Position numbers and translations under genes: made by a program
Shown: piece by piece, positions 20,934-30,997 of the stretch
Layout: each line of letters opens with the position of its first letter
How positions within the stretch are numbered: position 1 is the first letter of the stretch
Source: Lophium mytilinum
Taxonomy: Eukaryota; Ascomycota; Dothideomycetes; Mytilinidiales; Mytilinidiaceae
Length of the DNA stretch: 64,000 nt
Direction: 5' to 3'
NCBI GenBank assembly: GCA_010093605.1
Contig: MU004186.1
Location: 327,765 to 391,764 of the forward strand
The notes under the pieces: model-generated
The model's input: the letters and a program-made list of their open reading frames with translations, nothing else
Told to the model about the DNA's origin: nothing
Database searches by the model: none

Positions 20934-22118
20934 TCAATACGTGGCTGTGAGCCGGTTTACCATCCATTCGCCTGGATATATCGGCGAATACTTTTTCGGC
21001 CTCTGCTCATCGAAGCAAGTTTCAATAGTGTTAACCAGGCGGTCGTGGTCTGGATGTGCGAAGTACTACGTCGGCTTTGTAAGTTTCTCGGCATCGATCG
21101 TAACAGCATAGCAGAACTTACTGCGATAGAGTAACGCGCAGAGAACGATCCATCATCCGTGGTCGGCGCGCTGGGTGGCGACACAACTCGGTGGTTTGTT
21201 GATTTGATAACATCATTGGTCCATATTTGCAACATGTCCCCTGGTACTCATGTTTAGCAAGGCATCCCATTGCTTGCAATGGAAGCTCATCACCTGAGTT
21301 TATCACAACCGCTCCTTCGATTGGCTCGACATCTTGCCACTCTCCCTCTGGTGTCCGCACTTGTAATCCACCACTCATGTCCTGGAACAGCAACGTAACC
21401 GTTCCATAGTCGGTGTGCGATCCTGCACGGACAGTGCCAGGTTGCTCTAAAACCTGTTTTGATACAACGGGATAGTGCAAAAGCCGTAGAACATGATCAC
21501 CAGCAGTAACGTATTGCTTGAAAAAGTCTCTGTCGAGTCCCAACCCCTCGGCCACCGCACAAAGGAGCTCATGATGTAGCTCATCGCAGCTCTCGTAGAA
21601 TGCCCGCATCGCCTCGCCAAAGTCAGGGAGCTCAGTATCTGGGTAATGATTTTTCCATGGCTTCGCTGGATAACGACCTGCATCACTTCCGATCTCCAAG
21701 GATTCTTTAAGGTCTGGCACTGCGGCACGCAGCTTCGCAATCGAGGCTTCGTCTTTGCTGTCCAAATCAAGGTTGGTTACTTTTTCGACGCCCATGCCAG
21801 AATATCCCCGATTTGCTTCCTTGTTGACATTCGGATGCTTGTCTTTGACAGATTTTGGGAGAGCAAAGTATTGTCTACTCCATTCGAATGCATTAGCTGG
21901 AGAGAGGCCGCTGTTCGTGAGGTAGAGGAATCCCGAGGTGGTGAAGCCGCTAATGATCTCCGAGACGCAGGCGGCCTTTTCTTCCAATGTGCCGTGGAGG
22001 TATTTGGAGAAGTCTATGAGTGGAATTTGAAAAGACGACTTTTGGTAGCTATGTCAGTTAAGCTTTTTCTCGAGTCACAGCCTACGCAACCTCATACCTT
22101 GGCTTCGAGTTTAGTCAT
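20934..22118 (-). CDS. 2-oxoglutarate/Fe(II)-dependent oxygenase (isopenicillin N synthase family)
   Basis: Four exons, 22118-22098, 22038-21294, 21240-21122, 21065-20934, encode 338 residues. The tiny first exon (MTKLEAK) joins SSFQIPLIDFSKYL, the classic N-terminus of the family. The iron triad is H215 and D217 in GSHTDYGTVTLLFQD and H272 in KSTNHRVVSP; R291 in ARYSIA binds the 2-oxoglutarate carboxylate. The last exon gives YFAHPDHDRLVN and ends -LTATY. The family hydroxylates or oxidises small molecules; fungal members include thymine 7-hydroxylase-like enzymes and the HxnY enzyme of nicotinate catabolism. Here it is a likely pathway hydroxylase of unknown substrate. Splice sites all close in frame. 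Confidence 0.9.
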
Positions 22119-22912
22119 CGTGAGCGAAATATCAGCTTTCTTTATTCTCAAATTTTTAACAACACCTTGCGCGCCTCGTATGAAGGTAAAAAGAGTCTCT
22201 AGGCAGGCCAGCCATTGTATATACCATAGGTCTTGGTTCTGTCGATGAACTGGGGTCGTGATAAGGCTCTTTCAAGCGCGGGCGGTGTTCTCCGATATTC
22301 ATTCGACGGTGATCTAGACTTATCCTCATATTTTATTAGTCACGTGCTATGTTATGATACCTTTATTTAGGACTCGTTTGAAAGGTAGCCAAAGAACGAT
22401 GACGACAATCTGTATAAAAGAGTTCTAAAAGTACTCTTTAGTACTCTAATGCTTAGCCGGCACAGGTACGTTTCCCCACCCCTCACTATTTCCATTGATA
22501 TCTTCCAAAGTCCGAAGTACTAATCAGCCAGTCATATGCACATGATATCAATGCTGCGATCGAGTTCCAAGTATATTACTTCCGACAGCCTGAGAATTTT
22601 CGATACAGCCCCTTTCATAGGGCCCATGGCGATGCCGTGGTAATAGAATGTGTTTGAGCTATGTTCAAACACATTGCAGGGAATAGCAGTTGCGTTATAC
22701 AATACTTGCGCTAAAAGTACATTGTGACAGTGCAGGTCAACGATTCAAGTGCATCGAATGCATTGTTCACTTACGTCGCATAAATACTGCTAATATTCAT
22801 GGACTCTTAAACCCATCATCGCTCAGGGTGGTATTTTCATCTTAATTCCCATTCAACAGCGACGGTCGGCACGCTCTCAGCAGACGCCCTCATTGCCAGC
22901 CCACGTACCGCA
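22119..22912. other. Intergenic, right edge of the catabolic cluster
   Basis: About 790 bases containing the promoter of the 2-oxoglutarate oxygenase gene and, to the right, the 5' region of the hypothetical gene at 22913. Locally AT-rich around 22300-22450. No gene seen. Confidence 0.5.
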
Positions 22913-23617
22913 ATGGTTGGCACTTTCTCATCAGGCGTCCTGAATGCCTTCGTCCTAGACAGCTCAGCCCCAGCAACAGGCATCATCGATACGCCCATCA
23001 CTGGACCCTCAGGCGGCACTGCTTGGTGGGAGACTCCTACTACCCTACGCTCTAGATACTCCGGGCGGCATCAGACCTCCTACCTCGAGGCTGCCCCGAA
23101 GATGATAGCAGACACGAAGATGTCTCGACCTACCCGCAACGTCCTCGTAAAGCCCCATGAGCTTCCGCGGCCAACTCAGACTCCTCGAAAGAAGTCTCGG
23201 TATTATGCAGGCATGAATTCCCCTCCGCCGAGCCGCAAATATGAACCTGCTCGCCCTCGTGGGCTCCCGGGCTTAGCCTACATCGGCCCAGACAAGCATG
23301 AGGATGCTAAACGCCCTTATACGAATGGGCTAACCCGTGAGGAAGCCCTCAATAAATGGCAAAAGTTGCGCGAAGAGCATGCGGAGCGCCCTAAGCCACG
23401 TACGTCCTCACTTTCTGCTGATAAACTTAGGTCGTGCCGCTCCGTGGCTAACTTCTCTAGGCCATTCTACAGCCAGCCAAATGCTACGCAAATCAGCATT
23501 TGCAGTTCAGCAACAGATCTCGCTGAGTCGCCTGATTGCAGAGATGAAGCTGCGAAGAAGCTCGCGAAGAAGCCGTCGCGAATGCGCCTCGTCATGAAGA
23601 AGATGGGTGGCTCATAG
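22913..23617 (+). CDS. Hypothetical basic protein
   Basis: Uninterrupted frame of 234 residues starting at ATG 22913. I do not recognise it. The first 60 residues are Gly/Ser/Thr-rich, the middle contains a charged segment (LTREEALNKWQKLREEHAE) that should be helical, and the C-terminus is strongly basic (KKLAKKPSRMRLVMKKMG). No signal peptide or membrane helix is seen. An upstream in-frame ATG is not evident. It resembles the 24183 gene only in general style (short, charged, basic tail). Likely a lineage-restricted fungal protein. Confidence 0.6.
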   Translation: MVGTFSSGVLNAFVLDSSAPATGIIDTPITGPSGGTAWWETPTTLRSRYSGRHQTSYLEAAPKMIADTKMSRPTRNVLVKPHELPRPTQTPRKKSRYYAGMNSPPPSRKYEPARPRGLPGLAYIGPDKHEDAKRPYTNGLTREEALNKWQKLREEHAERPKPRTSSLSADKLRSCRSVANFSRPFYSQPNATQISICSSATDLAESPDCRDEAAKKLAKKPSRMRLVMKKMGGS

Positions 23618-24182
23618 ATGACTGACTACCATAGACCGCTCACATGTTTGATAGGTTCCAGAAACGGTTGTTTTGCAATCTTTGCTGGCGCATTGGAGAT
23701 AAGTTTCATTTCAGAACTCAGTCAGCTTTCTAAAGTTATTTTTGAATCTCAAAGCTACAGTCAGATAATCAGACTCTTTCACGAATACTCTCCCCCCACC
23801 GTCTACTCTGCTGTGATAAAAGCGTGCACACCGCAAACATGGAACGTATTTGATCTACAGTTTCATCCTAGATCATAGTATATGGGCTTTCACAAGCCGC
23901 AGATTGTATTTTCCTTCAAGGTAAATTATCATTTGTTTTGTGTTTTGTGTGCGCGAGTCTAACAAATTCATACTGTGCCAATCGTGATCATGTCACACGC
24001 CATTCTCGATATACGTTGTTCATCCACAACCTTAGTGTATGTTGCAGAAGACATATACAAGCATCTTTAGGACCTCTTTCCAAAGCATACGCTTCCCCTT
24101 TCCATAACCTCCGGATCTAGAATCCTTCGAAAATTCATAACATTCGCAACCAACCAATCTGCAATCCCGTCAATCATCGCCA
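23618..24182. other. Intergenic
   Basis: About 565 bases of 3' and 5' flanking sequence between two hypothetical plus-strand genes. Nothing further seen. Confidence 0.5.
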
Positions 24183-24629
24183 ATGGAACACGGTCCACAG
24201 AAGCCCGACAAGCACCTTCGTTTCTCTGATACTGCGCAGGTTTCCATCATTCCCCCAGAGCTAGACACTTTCGCAAATGACAGGCCAGCTCCCGAGCCGT
24301 CTAATAATGACTACATGCTTTCGGAGCGTATGTGGCGAAGCGCCACGGAAAGACAGCGTCGCGTGGATGAGCAGCGCATGCAATCCGGGTTGCAAGACGA
24401 GATGCTATCAGGTGCGCCCACATCCCCGAATTCGCAAGGCGAGGTAGGCAATAGTGATACAGAAATCGAGAAGTCCATGCAGGACGGCAAAGCTGTCGGT
24501 CGGAAGGCGGAGCGCAAAGTACTAAAGTGGCTTGACAAGAAGCTTGCTAGACGAAAAGGAGGCCAAAACGAATGGTTTGTCAGTGTCCCCAATCTGGTAT
24601 TACTAGATGTGCGGCGGAACGAACGATAG
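24183..24629 (+). CDS. Hypothetical small acidic-to-basic protein
   Basis: Single frame of 148 residues. Not recognised. The N-terminal half is acidic and Pro-rich; a region MWRSATERQRRVDEQRM is probably helical; the region KAERKVLKWLDKKLARRK is strongly basic and could bind nucleic acid or serve as a nuclear signal. It ends with a short hydrophobic stretch and VRRNER. No known domain. Coding status rests on length, composition and a sensible start only. Confidence 0.5.
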   Translation: MEHGPQKPDKHLRFSDTAQVSIIPPELDTFANDRPAPEPSNNDYMLSERMWRSATERQRRVDEQRMQSGLQDEMLSGAPTSPNSQGEVGNSDTEIEKSMQDGKAVGRKAERKVLKWLDKKLARRKGGQNEWFVSVPNLVLLDVRRNER

Positions 24630-25322
24630 CTGACGCCACAGAAATCCCAATAAGAATTTCGTTCCCTTAGAATCGCGTTTCAGCTAGTTTTGCTGTATGC
24701 ACCGACTTAATACCAAATTCTCAAAACCGGCTTTATGTTTGATCCCGGTGGTTCAGCTTACGGCCCTCAAAATCATCCCTTTCGAAGCAATTGCCACCTC
24801 GCCAACTTGAAGTTATTACGGTACGAACATTTTGGGCACACAGAGCACTGATTATCCATACGGTATATCGGTACATGGGCACTGCCGAAAGGTATTCATC
24901 CAGGTTCAACCCTCCTTGAAGTACCTCTAAGGAGTGAGCAGAGCTGATTATACCACAGCCGGTCTACTAGGCCTGATCATTCCGTGGTTACGGCTAAGCC
25001 ACGCATCGAGGAACGTGATTAAATTTACTCCCCCGTGGGCCGTAAGTTTTACCTGTTCACAAAGGGTCAACACACTCGTAAGTGAGCAGCGTTGGCCATT
25101 GATTACGTGAATGCCACGAACGATCTCTTCTACCTTGCTAGTGATAGATAGAAGCGTAAGTATGAGAAGCCAGAGGTACGTAATTAGGCTTCTCGTGCCT
25201 TGTCACGTGTTTGCTAGCGGCAAAGCTAATTCTGCATTCGGCAGATTCATAAGGTATATATTTGAGTTTATTTTTCTCATCAACAAATCAACACATGGGT
25301 GGTCCAGTCGGTCGGCTGGGCT

Positions 25323-25478
25323 ATTCCATAGTCTAGGGGAGTCTTTATGATGTCCGCCCATACCGTGTACGCTGCGGTGATCGCATCTTGGGGCCTAGAC
25401 ATCCCATAATCTGGGGGAGTCTTAATGATGTCCGCCCATACCGTGTACGCTGCGGTGATCGCACCTTGGGGCTCAGAT
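25323..25478 (+). repeat. Two-copy 78 bp direct repeat
   Basis: Units begin at about 25323 and 25401 and are nearly identical. Both contain GATGTCCGCCCATACCGTG and then TACGCTGCGGTGATCGCA; the differences I see are mostly single transitions. The second unit is followed by a copy of its own beginning in inverted form, making a perfect 13 bp inverted repeat (25401-25413 with 25474-25486). Confidence 0.8.
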
Positions 25479-25517
25479 TATGGGATAGGTTCGAATCTCG
25501 GACAACTCTTTTTTTTT
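25401..25517 (+). other. tRNA-like / SINE-like segment with B-box and T-run
   Basis: GGTTCGAATC at 25488-25497 matches the pol III B-box (T-loop) consensus, and nine T residues (25509-25517) follow as a pol III-type terminator. TGTCCG (25429-25434) can pair with CGGACA (25499-25504), 76 bases apart end to end. I could not fold a canonical cloverleaf, and no clear A-box is placed, so this is a tRNA relic or tRNA-derived repeat rather than a working tRNA gene. Confidence 0.35.
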
Positions 25518-26041
25518 GATATATTTGCTTCCCTTTCTTTGTCTTGTTGTCCGATCCGACACCTCCATTGAACCCACTCACTTCGCGGCGATCTCTAGTG
25601 GTCTTACTTTTCAATCAATACATCACTATGCACCCTTCCTTCATGAGTGGGAAGATAACTAAGATTCATCTCTTTTAGTTCCATCTAGAGCGCTACGACG
25701 ACTACTACACTACCGCATCACCCTCACTACTCTTTGGGATCTGACTTCACTTGGAGCTCCTTAAGTGAGAAGCAGTAGAGAAGTATACGGCTATAACGAG
25801 CCATTAATCGGACGTCATAACATCGAGTCTGCTTGGCACGGTATAGAGATGTTCCGCCCAGGCATTCACCAAAAGAGTCGCGCCACTTTAGCCCGCCACG
25901 TGCGTCTCTTTACGTCACATGTAAACAGTCAAAAAGTTTTCACTTACCGCTTGACTCACCGCAAGGAATTCATTCCTCGCGGGTCTGCCTCACAGAGCTG
26001 CATCCTCCATCCACGATCCTCACCACAGCAATACAGCCTCG

Positions 26042-28251
26042 ATGTCCGAGATAGTGTCTCCCGAAGCCCTTCGCAGGCAGATTGAAGCCCATGAGGCGAG
26101 CCATAGCTCCCTCTTCCAGAGGCGACAGGCGGCGATGCACACCTTTGATGAGCTCAACGAGCAGCTCGCTGAGTCTGACCGAATTAGAAAAGTGAGTAAC
26201 TCATCGTCTAAGGACGCCTCCTGTGGCTCTAAGCTGACGTTGATCTCTAGGAGCTATATCGTCAGTTAAGAATCGCAAACCAACCTATCCCCGCAGTGCA
26301 CACTACAAATCTGCCCCCAGCGGCCAATCAACAACCTCACAGCAGCGCAGTACTAGCTGTAGGACTTGGGAACTCGGCCCTCACTGGGATCACCGCACAA
26401 GAACGTGAGCTTCTGGAGACTGCGAAGCGACTAGAGAAATACCCAACGGTAGTCCGATGCGACGATGGCACTTGGCGCGAGCTACTGTGCAACGTCTGCA
26501 AGGGAAATTTGAAAAAGAATGAAGCAACGGGTGAAAAGACCTTCATCCGCGGAACGGAAGGATTTCAAGATCATCTATCCTTCATTCACGATACAAAATC
26601 AACGCGAGAAGAAATTCTCGTCCAGTGTCTCCACCGAAAATGGAGCGTTAACGAAATTCTGTCCGTAGTCCGCGGAGATCGAACTGCCCGTCGAGTACCT
26701 CGAGTGCATGGCAGGGTCTTCGATCCCTGGAGCCTCCCTGTACGCGCGCCCAACCCCAAAGAGACCGCCCAACTGAGTGGAATGGACACCTTGGCAAGCT
26801 TCGGTCTCCCCATGATTGTCCAAACGGATAAGAATACCTGGAGTGACCTGAGATGCGGGTGGTGTCAAGGGAATGCTCGGAACGCGGAGCAGAGCTCATC
26901 ATCCGAGGATCTAGTCTTCCTCAGAGGGGTTGAAGAATTACAAGGCCACATTCGACAAATTCATTGGGTGGACCTGTCGGAAGAGGAGATCTACATCCAA
27001 TGTCTTCATAGACGCTGGACTACTGGTGAAGTTCTCTCGGTGCTTCGGAAAGATGCCTGGGGATATCCTGATGTGGAACTGATTGAATGCTCTATGCAAA
27101 AGGAGCCCAGCAATGCAGTCTTACAGGGGAGAAACCATGGCCCTTCACTCACCTCTACTAGCAGTCTTCCTCGAACTGGATCCCCTTCAGCTCCCATTGG
27201 CCCTTCAGCGCTCCAAGCATCGGACACTGCGACCGCACGGCAAGCCATCAGAACTTCCATTTTATTCCAGATGGCTCCTGGAGCTTGGGACGACGACACC
27301 TCAGCTCCTCCTCGCTCTGTTGGGTCTAATTCCGCTCCTCGATCCAGACATGGCCCGTCTCCCCTTCGCCGCGCGTTTAGCCCGAATCCTGGTCCAAAGT
27401 CCTCTCGAGCTTCACAGAACGTTTTCAGGGCCTCCAATTCTGCCAGTCTACCTCCAGTAGCTCAATCACAGGATTCGACCGACCCGTTTGCCGCTGCCAC
27501 CGCGACCTACTATCAGGCCAATAACACGATTTCTCGACCAGCTGTAAATCCAGGAGTTTCTCAAAATCATACGGCTACTACTAATAGTGATTCTAATCTT
27601 TCTGCGGAGGTTCAAGGCGTTGCTGGTCCATCTAATACCGTCTCTCTCACTAGCGCTGCTCCGCTCAGCCAAACTGGTAGCACAGTCCCTCCGCCAGACT
27701 CCATGATGCAGGAGATACTTGCAGGGTTGACCCGTATGGCTAGGTTGGCCGTCGCCCAACTTGATGCGAACCCACCTTCACTTGCCGAGTCTGCTGCTGC
27801 TTCTGCCGGAGTCCCAGAAACCACCGAAGTCATCCAACTTGATACACATTCACCTGCACTTGCCGATTCTGCCGATGCTGCCCCGACAACCCCGGCATCC
27901 TCGGGATCCAATGGCCCAGCGGCCTCGATTCCCCGTATCGAAATCCCCGATTGGCTAGGCTGTGTAGGCCAGTGGGCGAGTGGCCAATACGTGGAACTTG
28001 CGTGTCCCCGTTGCAACGCCAATACGAAACTCTCTAAGCACCCTGAATACTTCCACAGGTCGCATGGATTCGCCTACCACTTGCGGGAGCACCATGGGGA
28101 ATATCTTCCAGAAGAGTTCAAGGGAAGGAGGGCGGACTGGATTCTAGAGTATTGTGGGAAGAGAGTCATTGCAGTCGATGAACTCGAAGAGGTCATCGCG
28201 GCAGGCCTGGAGGGGGCTCGAAGTAAGAGGTCCCGCCCCAGTCGCATATGA
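26042..28251 (+). CDS. Protein with three diverged C2H2-like zinc-finger repeats
   Basis: Two exons, 26042-26191 and 26251-28251, encode 716 residues. Exon 1 gives a helical N-terminus (LRRQIEAHEASHSSLFQRRQ) that may form a coiled coil. Three copies of one domain follow. Copy 1 (about residues 117-190) has TWRELLCNVCKGN, then FIRGTEGFQDHLSFIH and QCLHRKWSVNEILSVV. Copy 2 (about 237-315) has TWSDLRCGWCQGN, FLRGVEELQGHIRQIH and QCLHRRWTTGEVLSVL. Copy 3 (about 618-690) has YVELACPRCNANT and FAYHLREHHG. Each fits C-x2-C-x(21-27)-H-x4-H, so zinc binding is likely. Copies 2 and 3 are separated by a Ser/Pro/Thr-rich linker of about 300 residues. The C-terminus is basic (RSKRSRPSR). I do not recognise the family; a nucleic-acid or protein-binding nuclear role is a guess. 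Confidence 0.75.
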
Positions 28252-29618
28252 AGGTCTTACTAACGTTTGTTAGTTCCCCACGTGAAGCCGCCGGCCAAAG
28301 AACAACCTGAGCCTTCAAGGGCTCGGAAGCGCCGCAGGAAGGCATATTAGTTGTCAAGATGGTCAGGCTCAGGAGCCGTGAATTGGCGCGGAGGGTAGAT
28401 GACAATGTTCTGAAGGTGTATTTCAGGCCGGATTGTAAAACCTGTTAATTATAACATTGCGGAGTTAAGCCACCAGTAGCTTGCCTTCAGTACAGAAATT
28501 ACCAGGCCACATCGACTCAATTTTAAATGCAATGAAAACCCATGGTGACTTTATATGTCATAGCAGGCTACATTTCCACAGAGCCGGAAACAGACATGTT
28601 CGCTAACCTGTTTGCTAACACTGTATCAACGTCAGGCGTGGCCCAGTGTGGTTCCATACGATATGGAAAATGCAAGACCATATCAACTTAGTTTAAATGC
28701 AGTGAAAATCTGCAGTAACTTTAGATATTATAGCAGGCCATATTTTTACAGAGCTGGAAACGGACTTGTGTAATTAGTTGTTTTGCTAACACTATAGCAT
28801 CGTCTGGCGTGGCCCAGTGGGGTGCCAGACGATACGGAAAATTCAAAGCCCTATCGACTTAATTTCGAATGCAATGAAAAGCCATGGTGACTTTAGATAC
28901 CGAAGCAGGCTACATTTTCACAGAGCCGGAAACAGACTTGTTTGCTAATATATTTGCTAACATTCTACCACCGTCTAGCGTGGCTCGGTGTGGGTCCAGA
29001 CGATACGGGAAATGCAAGGCCATATTGACTCAATTTTAAATGCAATGAAAATCTATGGTGACTTCAGCTATTATAGCAGACTACAGTTCTACAGAGCCGG
29101 AATTAGGCCTGTTTACTAATCTGGTTGCTAACACTATATCACTGTCTGGCGTGGCCCAGCGTGGTTCCAGATCTTAGACATAATATAATACTTAAGAGCC
29201 TTTAAATCGGGTGCTATGATGCTATGGTATGAAAATGAGGAAGAAAAACGACTGGAGTACTCCTCCCATAAATATAGGACTCCCCGGCTTCCATTCTTGA
29301 TCGACCTATACCACCGTAGGGGGTGTTTCAGCCAGCAGGTGTTCGACCAGGCAAAAGGCAGGCTAATATTAAGTGGGGCAGCTGTCGTGTCCTGAATGGC
29401 GTTCGATAATGGTGCCAGGGTATCCAACTACATCCGCAGAACCGTATCATACAAATCTATCCTGATTAGCAACGTGTAGCCAGCAAAACGAACGCCATTC
29501 AGCTTCAAAAGACACGAAGACTCAATCGCATCATCACGTGACCCTCAATATCCCAACCCAACCTAGACGGCAAGAAACTAAGACAAACGACTTACCAACT
29601 CGATCCTCTTCCAACACT
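28252..29618. other. Gene-free interval carrying a tandem array
   Basis: 1.37 kb without a supportable gene; its centre is the 171 bp tandem repeat at about 28490-29176. Confidence 0.6.
28490..29176 (+). repeat. Four-copy tandem repeat, period about 171 bp
   Basis: The anchor ATCGACTCAA (and variants) occurs at 28511, 28682, 28853 and 29024, a spacing of 171 each time; a second anchor (GCAATGAAAA) gives 170, 172 and 171. Each unit also contains CAGAGCCGGAAACAGAC-like and GGCGTGGCCCAG-like segments. Copies differ from each other mainly by C/T and G/A changes, with few indels. The unit codes for nothing obvious. Confidence 0.85.
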
Positions 29619-30110
29619 CTACTTCATCTCCACCTCCACCTCCTCCGCCGTCGTCAGCTCCGCACTCGAATCAAGCCTATCCCATTCCCGTTAGCATCCA
29701 TTCCCCATCATCCATCCACTTCCCCCTGCACAGGTAAAAGCTCACCTCATCATCCCCCCCTCCCTTCTCTCCCGCCTCCTCTTCTCCCTCAACCTCCGCA
29801 ACGGCCGCTTCAGCTTCACAATCGCCCGCACGACATCCCACGTCGCGCCAACCCGCTTGGGCTCCTTGTCGCCACCGAGCTTATGCGGCGGCACGAACGA
29901 GTCGAATGTGTGGCCGCGGTCACACCCCGCAGACTTCCCATCGTCAACGGCGAGTGGGGAGTCGTGGCGGACCGCAGCAGGGGCAGTGCTAGCAGTGGAG
30001 TCGGACGTTGGCTGGGATGGCCTCGCCTTAGGGTCGCGGAAGGGGTTGTTAGAGGCGAGGCCGGGGCTGGGGTTAGGGTAGGGGGATGGGAGGCCGTAGC
30101 CTTTGAGCAT
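29619..30110 (-). CDS. Hypothetical small basic protein with NPF motif
   Basis: Two exons, 30110-29746 and 29676-29619, encode 140 residues. The N-terminal part is Pro/Ser-rich and contains ASNNPFRDPKARP (an NPF motif as used in EH-domain binding). The C-terminal half has WDVVRAIVKLKRPLRRLREK, amphipathic and very basic. The intron was accepted because GTGAGC, a GCTAAC branch sequence and a TAG acceptor join in frame to RLDSSAELTTAEEVEVEMK and a stop. No known family recognised. Confidence 0.55.
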
Positions 30111-30997
30111 TTTGGTGGTTGTTGGGGATGGGATCCTGGTGGCGATGGATGCGCGATCCGAGGTTGGCGGTGCGGAGCGGGAGTGCGGTCCTGGCTGGCG
30201 GTGTTGATGGTGGAGAGGGTTTATAGAAGATGGGACTGCATTGTAGGTAGATGTGGTAGTCCCATTTCACTTAGCTCTGCCAGGTGCGGCTGAGACATAT
30301 ATGGGTAGGGAGAGACAAGAAGGAGGGTTGCTGGCTGACTGGGCAGGTTCTAGGCTGAAGTCTGGCGGGAGGAGAGCGGGGCCGCGAGGCGATCCGAGCC
30401 GCGCTACCTGGAAGGTATGGGTGGTAGCGAGGCAGGAGGTGTTTGATTGGGTGGAATGGTCGTAGGTGAGATGGTGAGTTGGTATGTGGTGACGTGTGTA
30501 GGAGACGTGGATGGTGAGTATGCAAAATACTGGAGTAACTATGAATGCGGTTTTATCCAGACTGTTCATTTGCGTGTCAGTGCCGATCTCGGTGATGATC
30601 GACAGCGACGTAAAAAGCGGCGCGGTGAGTTGACAAAATGTTCATAAGGATAGGTTCGTACCATTTTAAGATCTTAAAAGCAGTGGGAAGGTCTTCATAC
30701 AATGGTAACCTACCATAGACAGGTTGGTCCTTTGAGTGCTGTAAGTTTTCTTATTGAATTAGTAATTATAAGTACATGAGCATGTCAGCTCTTGAACTCT
30801 TAGGTACCACCGAATGTGGGCTATGAGTGTGATCTAGCCCTTCCCAAAAAGAACTCCATATTCTACATCCGCATATTTAGTAACCTTGAAACCTCGACGT
30901 TACGCAGTCCCGAGAACATTTGGTCTAAAATCGATTCCAGACCACTTCCCTTCTCAAGCCTTCCGGCACTCCGCAGAAAGAACTCAATTTTCTTAGC
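30111..30997. other. Intergenic
   Basis: Nearly 890 bases between two minus-strand hypothetical genes, purine-rich on the plus strand near 30280-30460. Several short frames overlap one another here and none has convincing protein character. Confidence 0.5.

Larger units (their letters stand above)
24630..26041. other. Gene-poor interval with tandem repeat and tRNA-like sequence
   Basis: 1.4 kb without a supportable protein gene. It contains the two-copy 78 bp repeat and tRNA-like segment at 25323-25517, described separately. Otherwise unique sequence. Confidence 0.5.

Noticed and set aside
25401-25517. Functional tRNA gene
   Set aside because: B-box and T-run are present but no canonical cloverleaf or A-box could be placed; kept only as tRNA-like.
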